Shown: positions 9,184 to 18,500 of the stretch, in pieces | Layout of the letters: each line of letters opens with the position of its first letter | How positions within the stretch are numbered: position 1 is the first letter of the stretch | From: Thiovibrio frasassiensis | Lineage (GTDB): Bacteria; Desulfobacterota; Desulfobulbia; Desulfobulbales; Desulfurivibrionaceae | Direction: 5' to 3' | DNA length: 64,000 bases | Assembly (NCBI RefSeq): GCF_029607905.1 | Contig: NZ_JAPHEH010000001.1 | Coordinates: 1,579,530-1,643,529 of the forward strand | Notes under the pieces: generated by a model | Told to the model about the DNA's origin: nothing | What the model saw: only the letters and a program-made list of their open reading frames with translations | The model's database searches: none | Translations under genes and position numbers: made by a program

Positions 9184-10053
9184 TTAAAAATCCGCGCAAA
9201 CTTCCTTGATGTGTTTCTTGAATTCCTTGGAGATTACCGGATGCCGCAGGGCATAGGCGACGATCGCCTTGAGGTAGCCGAGCTTGTCTCCCGCGTCGAA
9301 GCGGGTTCCGGTAAATTCGTAGGCATACATGGGCCGCTGTTTGGCAAGGGCCAGCAGGGCATCGGTGAGCTGAATCTCGCCGCCGTGGCCCGGGGTTGTT
9401 TTTTCGAGCAGGGGAAAGATCTCGGGGGTGAGGAGATAGCGGCCGATAATCGCCAGATCGGAGTCGGTGGTGCCGGGTGCGGGCTTTTCCACCATGCGGT
9501 CCACCTGATACACCCCTTCCCGGATCTGGGAGCCCTCCACGATTCCGTACTGGTTGGTTTCTGTTTGCGGTACTTTTTGGATAGCCACGATGGGTGCGTC
9601 CATTTCTTCGTGCAGGGTGAGCATCTGCTGGCAGCACGGGACCTTGCTCAACACCAGATCATCGCCCAGCAGAACCAGGAAGGGCTCGTTGCCGATGACA
9701 TTTCTCGTGGTCCAGATGGCGTGCCCCAGTCCCAATGGTTTTTTTTGGCGGACCGTGGTAATGTCGATGAGGTTTGAGATGTGGTTGATCTCTTCGCAGA
9801 GCGCATCCTTGCCCTTTTGTCTGAGGATGGTGTCGAGTTCGAAATCATAGTCAAAATGATTTTCGATGGCTGATTTTCCCTGGCTGGTGACAAAAACAAT
9901 CTCTTCGATCCCGGAGGCAACCACCTCTTCGACGATGTACTGAATGGTCGGCCGGTCAACGATGGTGAGCATTTCCTTGGGAATTGCCTTGCTGGCAGGG
10001 AGAAAGCGGGTGCCTTTGCCGGCCACCGGGATAACAGCTTTGCGTACGTTCAT
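9184..10053 (-). CDS. galU: UTP--glucose-1-phosphate uridylyltransferase
   Basis: A 289-residue nucleotidyltransferase making UDP-glucose from UTP and glucose-1-phosphate. The nucleotide-binding start KAVIPVAGKGTRFLPASKAI is followed by the conserved PKEMLTIVDRPTIQYIVEE block. Later conserved stretches include GLGHAIW and FLVLLGDDLV, and VEKPAPGT is also present. It supplies an activated sugar that can feed LPS or capsule synthesis and UDP-galactose, although it lies outside the glycan locus. It is divergent from tilS across a 159-nt spacer. Confidence 0.95.
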   Translation of the reverse strand: MNVRKAVIPVAGKGTRFLPASKAIPKEMLTIVDRPTIQYIVEEVVASGIEEIVFVTSQGKSAIENHFDYDFELDTILRQKGKDALCEEINHISNLIDITTVRQKKPLGLGHAIWTTRNVIGNEPFLVLLGDDLVLSKVPCCQQMLTLHEEMDAPIVAIQKVPQTETNQYGIVEGSQIREGVYQVDRMVEKPAPGTTDSDLAIIGRYLLTPEIFPLLEKTTPGHGGEIQLTDALLALAKQRPMYAYEFTGTRFDAGDKLGYLKAIVAYALRHPVISKEFKKHIKEVCADF

Positions 10054-10212
10054 ATAAGACCCGTTGCTGAGTGTTTTTCTGCAAAAAGAGGATACGCTTC
10101 AGTATGTTATATCACATAGCCAAAGATAGCTGCTACTTCAAGGGAAATAATGAGCCAGAGTGAAAACTCCTTGGCAACCGCTGTGCGAACTGAACCAACG
10201 TAAACGGTAGCG

Positions 10213-11688
10213 ATGCATTCTTTTATCAAAAAGGTCGGGGAAACTATCAAGCGCGAGGCGCAACTTGTTGCCGGAGAGCGCTGTGTCGTGGCGGTCTCCG
10301 GCGGTCCGGACTCCATGGCCTTGCTGTATACTTTGGCGCAGTTGGCCCCACTTCTTGAGGTTTCTCTGGTGGTTGGCCATCTGGATCATGGCCTGCGCCC
10401 CAAGGAGGCCGCGGCTGAGGCCAGTCTGGTGCAGGAAGCGGCGCAGGGGTTGGGGCTTGTCTGTGAATGCGGCAAGGTGGAGGTTGCCGCGTATGCCAAG
10501 GAGCAGGGCTTGTCCCGGGAGCATGGTGCCCGCAATCTGCGTTACGGATTTTTAGAGGAACTGGCCGCGCGTCATCGAGCCGACAAGATTGCCGTAGCCC
10601 ATACGGCGGACGATCAGGCCGAGGAGGTTCTGCTCCGGCTTGTCCGGGGGACTGGCCGGGCGGGGTTGGCCGGCATGGCAAGGGTGCGCGATGGTCTGGT
10701 TATCCGGCCTTTTTTGGGCATCGCCAAGGCGGAGATCCTCCGCTATCTGGCGGCAGAAAATATCCCCTATTGTCTCGACAGCTCCAACCGGGAACGGATC
10801 TACCTGCGCAACCGCATCAGGCTCGATTTGCTCCCGTACCTGCAGGCGCATTTTAACCCCAATATCGGCAACTCCCTGCGGGAAACGGCGACGATTTTGC
10901 AGGGGGAAGAAGAGCTCTTGGCCGGGATGGCCAGCCAGGCCTATGCCCAGGCGGTTGTGGAGGAGCAAGGCGAACCCGCGAACCTGATGATTCAGCTGGA
11001 AAATTTTTTGGCTCACCCTTTGGCCATCAGGCGGCGCATTTTGGAAACCGCGTGCTGGCGTATGGGTTGTCGGCCAACCTTCAGGCAGATTGCGCAGCTG
11101 CTCTCGCTGGCGGAAACCGGGGGGGAGGGGGCAGGTCTGCATCTGGCCCGCGGCTTGCGGGTTGTCCGGGCGGAGGGGCGGATGTTGTTTTGTTATCCGC
11201 AGGGGCGGAAACCAGTGCGCGGCAATCTTATGGCTGTCGGGAAGGAGGAGGTGTCTTTTTGTCGAGCGCTTCCCGGCCCAGGGGAATATTCCCTTGAAGG
11301 TCTGGGGGTACGGATCAAGGTTCGTCAGCTGGCAACCCTTCCCGAGGGATGGGAAGGGGAGGGGGCGAAGGTCCTCTACTGCGATGGTGAAAAGGTTTCT
11401 TTTCCGCTGCTGGTCCGTTTTGTTCGGCAGGGAGACCGGTTTCATCCCCTGGGGGCATCGGGGCGGAAAAAGGTCGGCGATTTTTTCACCGACCAGAAGA
11501 TTCCTGCGGGACAGCGGCAAAGGATCCCCATCCTGGCGGACCAGGAGGGAATCATTGCCATCCTCGGCGTGCGTCCCGACCAGCGGGCGGCCATCGGCAG
11601 TCAAACCAGAAGGATTCTGGCCGTAAGCCTGCACCCTTTGTCGCCCGGTGAAAATGGCTTTACTGAAAAAGCGATACATGGTAAGTAA
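10213..11688 (+). CDS. tilS: tRNA(Ile)-lysidine synthase
   Basis: A 491-residue enzyme that converts cytidine-34 of tRNA-Ile(CAU) to lysidine, so it reads AUA as isoleucine. The N-terminal PP-loop ATPase motif VVAVSGGPDSMALL lies at about residues 26-39, followed by the GHLDHGLRP and AHTADDQAEEVLLRL signatures. The C-terminal substrate-binding domain contains VRFVRQGDRFHPLG and the family ending KKVGDFFTDQKIP. Length is typical of the long TilS form. The ribosome site upstream is weak. tRNA-Arg follows 27 nt downstream. Confidence 0.95.
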   Translation: MHSFIKKVGETIKREAQLVAGERCVVAVSGGPDSMALLYTLAQLAPLLEVSLVVGHLDHGLRPKEAAAEASLVQEAAQGLGLVCECGKVEVAAYAKEQGLSREHGARNLRYGFLEELAARHRADKIAVAHTADDQAEEVLLRLVRGTGRAGLAGMARVRDGLVIRPFLGIAKAEILRYLAAENIPYCLDSSNRERIYLRNRIRLDLLPYLQAHFNPNIGNSLRETATILQGEEELLAGMASQAYAQAVVEEQGEPANLMIQLENFLAHPLAIRRRILETACWRMGCRPTFRQIAQLLSLAETGGEGAGLHLARGLRVVRAEGRMLFCYPQGRKPVRGNLMAVGKEEVSFCRALPGPGEYSLEGLGVRIKVRQLATLPEGWEGEGAKVLYCDGEKVSFPLLVRFVRQGDRFHPLGASGRKKVGDFFTDQKIPAGQRQRIPILADQEGIIAILGVRPDQRAAIGSQTRRILAVSLHPLSPGENGFTEKAIHGK

Positions 11689-11715
11689 GTTGCCACTGTG
11701 AAGATGAAAACCCGA

Positions 11716-11792
11716 GGGCGGGTAGCTCAGTTGGATAGAGTGTTGGCCTCCGAAGCCAAAGGTCGTGGGTTCGATCCCCGCTCCGCCCACCA
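11716..11792 (+). tRNA. tRNA-Arg (anticodon CCG)
   Basis: A 77-nt cloverleaf with encoded CCA. The acceptor GGGCGGG pairs with TCCGCCC, the anticodon stem TTGGC/GCCAA encloses the loop CTCCGAA (anticodon CCG, codon CGG), and the T arm is GTGGG-TTCGATC-CCCGC. The discriminator base is A. It follows tilS closely and is followed by a terminator. Confidence 0.96.
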
Positions 11793-11800
11793 GAAAATAT

Positions 11801-11837
11801 AAGGAATCAGTCATAACTGGCTGGTTCCTTTTTTTTT
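11801..11837 (+). terminator. Rho-independent terminator after tRNA-Arg
   Basis: The arms GGAATCAGTC (11803-11812) and GGCTGGTTCC (11819-11828) form a 10-bp stem with two G-U pairs and a 6-nt loop. Nine T residues follow (11829-11837). It would end the tilS-tRNA-Arg transcript. Confidence 0.88.
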
Positions 11838-11922
11838 ATGGGACAGTTGCTTGGTGGGGGCAGGATCTGGCTTGCGTCTTCCGTCTTATCTGCCGGAGAG
11901 GGGATTTGTTCCATGAATTGCT

Positions 11923-11950
11923 TTGCTTCCGTTTCACCCTCCGTTATACT
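11923..11950 (+). promoter_or_regulatory. Possible sigma-70 promoter for the CheY-like gene
   Basis: A strong -10-like TATACT (11945-11950) lies 16 nt after a weak -35-like TTGCTT (11923-11928). It falls between the tRNA terminator and the response-regulator gene, about 80 nt before its start. The -35 is poor, so this is tentative. Confidence 0.35.
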
Positions 11951-12028
11951 TAGAAAAATTCTGGGCATTACAGAGTTCCGCCTGCAAGATCTTCCGGCGA
12001 AAAGCTACTACCTGGCACGTGTTGTGAA

Positions 12029-12430
12029 ATGATGGAACCTGATAATGATATGAAGGTGTTGGTGGTTGATGATTCGCTGGTCATGCGGAGGATCATCACC
12101 AATCACCTGATGGCATTGGGATATTCCAAGATCCTTGAGGCGGACAGCGGGGAAAAGGCGCTGCAGATTCTGGAGAAGGAAGGGGTGGACCTTATTCTCT
12201 CCGACTGGTGCATGCGGGGAATGCACGGCATTGAGGTTTTGCGGAGTGTTCGAAAAAATGAGGCCACCAGGAGCATCCCCTTTATCATGGTAACCGCCGA
12301 GGCGCAGCCGCATCTGATGCTCGAAGCGATTCGGGCCCAGGTCAGCGATTACGTGGTCAAGCCATTCACCAGGGAGAATCTGCGGCAAAGCATCGAGAAG
12401 GTTCTTGTCTTGGGGCAGGTCGGGAGCTAG
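12029..12430 (+). CDS. CheY-like single-domain response regulator
   Basis: A 133-residue stand-alone receiver domain. It shows the acidic pair VVDDS (residues about 12-16), the phospho-acceptor Asp in LILSDWCM, the conserved Thr in FIMVTAEA and the Lys in YVVKPFT. No output domain is attached, so it probably signals by protein contact, as CheY does. There is no neighbouring histidine kinase. The first of two adjacent ATGs region is used; an internal ATG at residue 8 is also possible. Confidence 0.9.
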   Translation: MMEPDNDMKVLVVDDSLVMRRIITNHLMALGYSKILEADSGEKALQILEKEGVDLILSDWCMRGMHGIEVLRSVRKNEATRSIPFIMVTAEAQPHLMLEAIRAQVSDYVVKPFTRENLRQSIEKVLVLGQVGS

Positions 12431-12523
12431 GTCAGGTTTTGTCTTTGCCGAAAGAGATATGTCGGGTCAGGGACATCTCTCCTGTGTGATGCTTTGCCGG
12501 CAGAAGCTGCGCACGGAAACATC

Positions 12524-12829
12524 TTATTCCTCAAGCTCGGGCAAGGGTTCCCCCCAGTTGTCCTCCTCGGGATTTTCTGTCTGATGTCCTCCCTGTACCT
12601 CGTCCTCATCCTCCGCTAGATCATCGTAGAGCCCCATTTCGTCCGGGGGGGCAATGGCGGTGAGATCAGCCTCATACCAATCTTCCAGAGTGATTTCTTC
12701 TGTTGCCCCATTGTCATGCTGGAGCTCAACAAGCCCTTCGTCCTCGTCAACGGTGACGACAACGAAGCGGGTGCCATCCTCGATGGCCTCGTACCAGTTG
12801 CCTTCAATGGGTTCTGTGTCGAGGGGCAT
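12524..12829 (-). CDS. Small acidic DUF6763-like protein
   Basis: A 101-residue, highly acidic protein of unknown function. The N-terminal half (EGNWYEAIEDGTRFVVVTVD, then DEGLVELQHDNG and ITLEDWYE) matches my recollection of DUF6763 proteins, a compact beta-rich domain with paired Trp-Tyr motifs. The C-terminal 35 residues are Asp/Glu-rich and probably disordered. The start at 12829 (MPLDTEP) is favoured because the longer frame upstream overlaps the SAP gene. It lies 34 nt downstream of the SAP gene and may be co-transcribed with it. Confidence 0.65.
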   Translation of the reverse strand: MPLDTEPIEGNWYEAIEDGTRFVVVTVDEDEGLVELQHDNGATEEITLEDWYEADLTAIAPPDEMGLYDDLAEDEDEVQGGHQTENPEEDNWGEPLPELEE

Positions 12830-12863
12830 GTTTTTTTCCGTCCGGGGAGAGGGCAGGGTTGTG

Positions 12864-13046
12864 TTACACGGGGAGGCAATCCTCCCGCCAGCAGCAATCT
12901 TCCTGGCTGCAATGCTCCATGGCTGAACCAAAGCAGGGGAAGTTGCCTTCTTCTTCCTGGATGGTCCGGATGAGAGCCTCTTTTTTCATCTTGCCGGGTT
13001 TAATGCCAAGCTTCGTCGCCTTTGTTTTGATTTCGGTCATTTTCAT
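12864..13046 (-). CDS. Small SAP-domain protein with Cys-rich tail
   Basis: A 60-residue protein. Residues 1-33 form a SAP / Rho N-terminal-like helix-extended-loop-helix (MTEIKTKATKLGIKPGKMKK), a nucleic-acid binding fold. The C-terminal part, with CFG, CSQEDCCW and DC, holds five Cys residues that could bind a metal or form disulfides. I recall similar stand-alone proteins in deltaproteobacteria; their role is unknown. It probably forms an operon with the acidic protein downstream. Confidence 0.75.
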   Translation of the reverse strand: MKMTEIKTKATKLGIKPGKMKKEALIRTIQEEEGNFPCFGSAMEHCSQEDCCWREDCLPV

Positions 13047-13092
13047 GGAAAACCTCCGTGGGTGTTGGAAAGGGGAGTGGGGATACGTCTTC

Positions 13093-13539
13093 TCAAATAC
13101 AGGGATTCATACTGAGTACCGGGCAGTGGGCGGTCTTGATCACCCGCTCGGTAACACTGCCGAAAAGTGCTTTCTCTACCCCCTTGCAGGTCTGGGTGCC
13201 GATCATGATCATGTCGCACCCTTCGGCCTCGGCATGGCGGACGATCTCTGCCGCGACATTGCCCGTGAGCACCGTGCTTGCATGGGGGACGTCCTTGGCC
13301 ATATCCTCTGCGATGAACTCGGTCATCTTGCGTTTGGCCCGCTCGAGCAGTTCTTTTTCCAGATTTTCCAGGGGCAGGTGGGGCACCGCAAAACCGGCAT
13401 AGGCATCCAGGCTCTCCACCACAAAAACCACCTCGATGGCCGCATCGAATTTGCGGGCAATCATGATGGCGGCCTGCAGCACTCTGTTCGAATGAATGGA
13501 AAAATCCGTGGGAACCAGAATTTTTTTGATGTCGTTCAT
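13093..13539 (-). CDS. Universal stress protein (UspA family)
   Basis: A 148-residue cytoplasmic UspA-fold protein. It begins with KKILVPTDFS and has a C-terminal region with MIMIGTQTCKG and LFGSVTERVIKTAHCPVL. The ATP-binding pattern G-2x-G-9x-G(S/T) is only partly kept (the loop reads GTQTCKGVEKALFGSVTE). The start at 13539 is decided by an excellent AAAGGAGG ribosome site 7 nt upstream; a slightly longer in-frame start would bury that site. It is a single gene of unknown trigger. Confidence 0.9.
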   Translation of the reverse strand: MNDIKKILVPTDFSIHSNRVLQAAIMIARKFDAAIEVVFVVESLDAYAGFAVPHLPLENLEKELLERAKRKMTEFIAEDMAKDVPHASTVLTGNVAAEIVRHAEAEGCDMIMIGTQTCKGVEKALFGSVTERVIKTAHCPVLSMNPCI

Positions 13540-13797
13540 GGTCGAGCCTCCTTTGCCGAGCAATGTTGAAACAGTCAGGCGGATAGATCATGCCTTTGGG
13601 AAAAGCATGATGTGTGCCAATGGCATAACGCGCCACGGTTTTCAATGTGGGCGGTTGCTTTCTCAAGGCCCTTGGGTAAGTTTTGTGCTGCCAGTTCCCA
13701 AAAAAACGAAAAAAAATTGAAAAATCTAAACGACAGGGGGGCAACTATACATTGGGTCCCCTTTGTCTTGTCAGGGACGGAAGTTAGGAGGAGAGCC

Positions 13798-14136
13798 TCA
13801 TGGTCTGGTGCTTTCAACCACAAAGGGGGTGGAGCGTATGGCTATGCTTTTCTTCTTGATCCAGAGCCTGGCCATGGGGATAACCTCGCCGTCCATGGTG
13901 ACGAGGTTGGCCAGCTCCTCAACGTAGGAGATATCCTGGGTGTTGAATTCGTAATAAAAGGTGTTGTCGCTGTAAGGGTCGACCACCAGGAGGATCTTTT
14001 TCGGGTTGGTTGGATGTTTTTGAGGCGCGCCGGAAAAGGCGATGTGGGTGTCGCGCAGCTGTTTTTCGTCGCTGGGGCGATGATAGACCTGGAGTTCAAA
14101 ACAAACTACTGCCTGGGGAAAATTGGCGAGGGGCAT
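13798..14136 (-). CDS. Conserved protein of unknown function (112 aa)
   Basis: A 112-residue protein with a well-formed start: AGAGG lies 6 nt before the ATG at 14136 (MPLANFPQAV). The middle shows ILLVVDPYSDNTFYYEF and ISYVEELANLV; the end shows RLWIKKKS. I remember close relatives in deltaproteobacteria that are sometimes labelled as a pyrophosphatase 'Ppa', but the family I pyrophosphatase signature (DxDPxD) is absent, so I make no functional claim. It is a single gene between usp and the thioesterase, on the same strand. Confidence 0.7.
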   Translation of the reverse strand: MPLANFPQAVVCFELQVYHRPSDEKQLRDTHIAFSGAPQKHPTNPKKILLVVDPYSDNTFYYEFNTQDISYVEELANLVTMDGEVIPMARLWIKKKSIAIRSTPFVVESTRP

Positions 14137-14289
14137 GGCTAACCTCTGCACTGGGTGATAATTGCCTGGTGGGCAACAACGGAATTAAAGCTCTAATGAA
14201 TTCAGTATACAGATTCTCCGGGGTGAAGCAAAAAAAATAAAAAGGTCGTGGCGCAAATTTTCGCAATCCCTTCTGGAGCGGGGGTTGTT

Positions 14290-14676
14290 TTATTTTTTCA
14301 CCGGAATCGGGCGCATCGCATCGTCAACCGCGACAAAGGTGAAAAGCCCCTCGATCGCTTTCTCTCTGGTTTCATCGTACATCTGCTCGAGGTAAACGGT
14401 CACCCGGACCTGGATGCTGGTGTTACCGACCTTGACCACCTGGCCGACCAGTTCGACAAAGGTGCCGGCCGGGATCGGGGTCTTGAAATCGATGCGGTCC
14501 GAGCAGACCGGGACGGTTTTTTGCCGGGAAAATCGGGTTGCGGTGATAAAGGCCGCTTCGTCCATCCATTGCAGGGCGGTGCCGCCGAACAGGGTGGCGT
14601 AGTGGTTGGTGGTGTTGGGGAAAACCGCTTTGGTGATGCGGGTTTCAGCGGCTTCGATTCTCTGGGTCATGTCCAT
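14290..14676 (-). CDS. Hotdog-fold acyl-CoA thioesterase (YciA/BFIT type)
   Basis: A 128-residue single hotdog domain. TKAVFPNTTNHYATLFGGTA is followed by QWMDEAAFITATR, with the conserved N-H and the D/E of the acyl-CoA thioesterase II/YciA group. SDRIDFKTPIPAGTFVE marks the second beta layer. It would hydrolyse acyl-CoA in the cytoplasm; chain-length preference cannot be read. GAGG lies 5 nt before the ATG at 14676. Confidence 0.88.
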   Translation of the reverse strand: MDMTQRIEAAETRITKAVFPNTTNHYATLFGGTALQWMDEAAFITATRFSRQKTVPVCSDRIDFKTPIPAGTFVELVGQVVKVGNTSIQVRVTVYLEQMYDETREKAIEGLFTFVAVDDAMRPIPVKK

Positions 14677-14740
14677 GGTTGCCTCATGAAGAGTGAAAAG
14701 GTGAGAATGGAGAATGAAGAATGTTTAGAGGGCTGCTGTG

Positions 14741-14786
14741 AAAAAGGGCTGCGGGCAGGACGGGGCAAGGCCCAATCCCTGCCCGC
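14741..14786 (-). terminator. Rho-independent terminator (minus strand)
   Basis: A perfect 9-bp inverted repeat, GCGGGCAGG (14751-14759) and CCTGCCCGC (14778-14786), with an 18-nt loop. On the minus strand it is followed within 5 nt by TTTTT (14745-14741). It lies directly after the 36-residue ORF and the thioredoxin-like gene. Confidence 0.7.
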
Positions 14787-14800
14787 AAACGGTCTTCCAG

Positions 14801-14911
14801 TTAAATCGAGATCAGGTGCAACGCCGCAATAACGTAGAGGGGGAAAATGTCCACCGTGAAGCTGGCTTCCGGTTCATCATGCCCGTAGCCGTGGTGATTG
14901 TGCTCGCTCAT
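14801..14911 (-). CDS. Putative 36-residue His-rich membrane peptide
   Basis: A small ORF, ATG at 14911 and TAA at 14803, preceded by AGAAGGA about 8 nt upstream. The product begins MSEHNHHGYGHDEPEASF and ends with a hydrophobic stretch (DIFPLYVIAALHLISI). The His-rich head plus short membrane tail could bind metal at the membrane. It lies 70 nt downstream of the thioredoxin-like gene and just before a terminator, so it has the position of a real last gene. No homologue is known to me. Confidence 0.45.
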   Translation of the reverse strand: MSEHNHHGYGHDEPEASFTVDIFPLYVIAALHLISI

Positions 14912-14980
14912 GGGAAAAGTCCTTCTGGGGGAAACGGGGGATGGATATCTGAAAAACATGTTTCATTTTAAACTCTTCAC

Positions 14981-15481
14981 TCATAATTTTTCACTTTCTT
15001 CCCGTACCCACTCCTCGACCTCGGCCGGAGATGGCATCCGCCCCGCGCATTTTACCGTGTTGTTGATGATCAGGGCCGGTGTTTTGGTTACCCCGAACCG
15101 CCAGATTTCGTCCAGGTCGTGTACCGACTCCATGTCGGCGGCCAAACCGAATTTTTGCAGGGATTCAAAGAGCATGGCGCTGAGTTTGTTGCAGGTTACG
15201 CAGCCGGAACCCAGCACCCGGACGGTGAGGGTGCCGGGCTCTGTGCCCTGTAATCCCTGGCGGCGTCGGTATTCGGCGCGCAAAGCCTCGCGGTAGATCG
15301 GCTCCGCAGCCGTGGGCACGTAATTCTCCCTGGCAATGGCAGCAAAAAGAAACTCCATTGCCGCCTCTTCCTCCATCTGCTCGGTAAGCGCCTTGTTTAA
15401 GGCCTGATCAAGGCCGATCAAGCCGACATTGGCCGCGCCGATACGGATGGTGCGGGGCGCGGGTTGGTCCTGATTCTGCAT
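14981..15481 (-). CDS. Thioredoxin/glutaredoxin-like small redox protein
   Basis: A 166-residue protein with two parts. Residues 1-80 form a small alpha-rich domain (TIRIGAANVGLIGLDQALNK) that I cannot assign. Residues about 84-166 form a thioredoxin-like fold of the MTH895/TIGR00412 type, with the active site GSGCVTCNKL (CxxC) and the cis-Pro motif TKTPALIIN. It probably acts as a thiol-disulfide carrier in the cytoplasm. It is followed by the small His-rich ORF on the same strand. Confidence 0.85.
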   Translation of the reverse strand: MQNQDQPAPRTIRIGAANVGLIGLDQALNKALTEQMEEEAAMEFLFAAIARENYVPTAAEPIYREALRAEYRRRQGLQGTEPGTLTVRVLGSGCVTCNKLSAMLFESLQKFGLAADMESVHDLDEIWRFGVTKTPALIINNTVKCAGRMPSPAEVEEWVREESEKL

Positions 15482-15556
15482 GGGCTTTCTGTCCTGTGTC
15501 TGCTCTGGATTTTGCCGAAATTACGCGAAAAGTAGCGCTTTTTATACTGCTGGTTG

Positions 15557-18500
15557 CTAAAAAAGCTGCATCTGCCGTCCGCCAGCATTGCGCCGTTTGT
15601 GTCTGGGGTGGTCAACCTCGAGCACAAGGGAGGCGGGGATTTCTTGGATAAACCGGGAGGGGCGGTGGCTGCTGGTGCGATTGAAGATGGTGCGGTTTAA
15701 AGCCCCGCTCAGGATCAGGCTTTCCTGTGCTCTGGTCATCGCCACATAGAGGAGGCGGCGTTCTTCTTCCACATCGCTGTGGCGGTTGGCAATGGTACAG
15801 GGGAGGATATCCTCTTCAAGCCCGGCCAGAAAAACCACCGGGAACTCCAAGCCCTTGGCCGCATGCATGCTCATGAGGGCAACTCCTTCGGCCCGTTCGT
15901 CGTAGATGGTGGCCTGGGCGTTTTGCCGGAGGTGATCGCAAAATGCCTGGAGATCATTGCCGAAGGCATTGGCCAGCTGGAGCAACCGCTTGACCTCCAA
16001 GTCCTGCGGATTGCCGAAACCCATGCGTGGCAAAGCCTCGCTCAGGGAGTCGGTAATCCCCTGTTGCGCCGCTTTGCGGAAATTGGTGAGGGTTCCCCCT
16101 GTCTCCCGGATGATCCTTGCTGTGTTGGCAGGAAGAGGGAGAGTGGCCGCCGCGCCGGGAAAATCATGGCAACGGAGGGGGAGTTTTTGTTCAAGGAGGG
16201 AGAGGGTCGCTTCGCCGATCCCCGGAAGGTCTGCCAGTAACTGGAGATGTTCGTTCAGGGTCGCGTCCGGTGCGCTGGCCAGCAAGAAATGGGTGGCGGC
16301 CTTCAGGCCGGGCTTCAAGAAGAATGGCGTGCCGCCCACAAGCTGGAAGGGGATGCCCTTGTGGTGCAAGGCTTCGGCAATGGGTTCTGCCATCTGGCTC
16401 AACCGGTAGAGCACGGCAAAATCGGCAAAGCTCCGGGCTTGGGCCTGATTGGCACTTCGGGCTGTATGCCGGGAAAGATTACTGGTGCCGCCCAGCCCCT
16501 CTTCGATACGGTGCGCGATAAATTCTGCCTCCGCCTGGGCAGTTGGCGCCTGATGCCATTCGATGCGAGACGGGCTGGTGCTTTCGGCCAGAAGTTGGGT
16601 GTCGCCGCTCTGCTGGTTTCGGCGGATCAGGGCTGCGGCCCCATCGATAATGGCCGGGGCGGAGCGGTAGTTGCGGATCAGGGGCAGGGTGGTGACGCCT
16701 GCCCTTTCGCGAAACCGTTGAAACAGGGTGAGGTCGCTACCGCGAAATCCGTAGATGGCTTGGTTGGGGTCGCCGATGGCGAATACCCGGGCTTGTTTTC
16801 CGAGCAAGAGGACCAGCTGGTACTGAGGGTGGTTGAGATCCTGAAATTCATCAACAAAGAGATGGGTCACCCGGCCGGTGACCTCGGCGGCAAAGTCGGG
16901 GTCGTTACGAAACCGTTCCACACAGCAGGGAATGACCAGATCAAGATCAATGGCCTTGTTCGGTATCCACGAGGGAAGATAGCGCGCCAGGAGATCCGGC
17001 AGCTCGGCATCGGCGGGGAGTATGCCCCGGTTCATCTGGTCGACATAGCCGGCCAGCTGTTTCTTGAGAATATGGTGTTCGGCCCGGGAGAAGTCGGGGA
17101 AGGATTTGCGCAGGTAAAAATCCCGCTCCTCCTCGCCGACCACCACAAGGTCGGGGGTTTCTTTGCGCAACAGAGACAGGCAATAGGCATGGAAGGTGCC
17201 GACGAAGATGGGGCGGGCACCCTCGCCGAGATCACGCTCCAGACGGGCGCGCATCTCACTGGCAGCACGGTTGGTGAAGGTGATGGCCACCATCTCTTCG
17301 GGACGGGCATGCTCCTTGGTGAGCAGATGTTCGATCCTGGCCACCAGGGTAAAGGTCTTGCCGGTGCCCGGTCCGGCAGCCACCAGGATGTTTGCGGCTC
17401 TGTTGGTGATGGCTGCCAGCTGTTCCGGATTAGGTTTTCTCGGGAGCAGGGGTGTTTCTCTCGCGGAAGAGGGCTTTTCTGTGGGGGGCAGCGGGGTGCG
17501 TTCTTTTTTCGCAGCAGGGTGCTTTGCCTTTTTCCCGGTAAACAGGTTGATCTGGCCGGCCAACTCCTCCCGCTCTCCTTTTGCAAAGACGCGGATCACC
17601 CCGAATTCGCCATCGTAACCAGGGGTGCGGATCACCTTGCCCGTACGGATGCGGGCCACCGCCTCCCCCAGCACCGGGGACATGAGATTGATTTCCTCCC
17701 CCGGGGTGTTGAGCAGCAGGTTGAACTCCGAACCAAAGCGGGCAATGACCCTGGAGTAGAGGGCCATGACCCCCTTGGTGGCAGGGCCGGCGCCGAGAAT
17801 CTCGCCCAACACCTCGGGCAACGGGATCAGGCTGTGCACCGCGGGCGAGCCCGGCGGGTAGTACGGCTCTGTCCGCTCGGCCAGCTCCATGACCCGGTGC
17901 AGCACCCCCACGGTCAGGGGTTTGCCGCAGACCGGGCAGATTGCCCCGATCTTTCGGGTTTCGACGGGCTCAAGGCAGACCTGGCAGTTCCGGTGGCCGT
18001 CGCAATGGTATTTCCCCTCTTCCGGGTAGAACTCTATCGTGGCGGCAAAACCGCCGGTAAGGGGGTTTTTCAGGGCTTCGCGCAGATCGGAAAAGCTGAA
18101 GCCGGTATTGAAGATGTTGGCCTCCCTGCCCAATTTCCCGGGAGAATGGCAATCGGAATTGGAGATCAGGGCGAAGCGGTCCAGGGCAGGGATGAGCCGG
18201 TTCATGTCCGGGTCCGAGGAAAGGCCGGTTTCGAGGGCAAAGACATGCGGGCTGAGATCGCCGTAGCATTCCTCAATGGTGTTAAAGCCGGAGCGGGAGC
18301 CGAACAGGGAGAACCACGGCGTCCAGATGTGGGCGGGAACCAGGAATCCCTCCGGCGCTTTTTCGAGCAGGATTTCCAGCAGATCGCGGGAATCAAGGCC
18401 CAGGATGGGGCGGCCGTCCGACTCGATGTTGCCGATGCCTGCCAGGACGGAGTTTATCCGTTCCGCCGAGGCGAAATCCGGCACATAGAGCAGGTTGTGG

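Noticed and set aside
12010-12030. A sigma-54-like element (CTGGCACG then GTGAA) before the CheY-like gene
   Set aside because: The -12 box does not fit TTGC and the site lies directly at the start codon, leaving no room for a leader.
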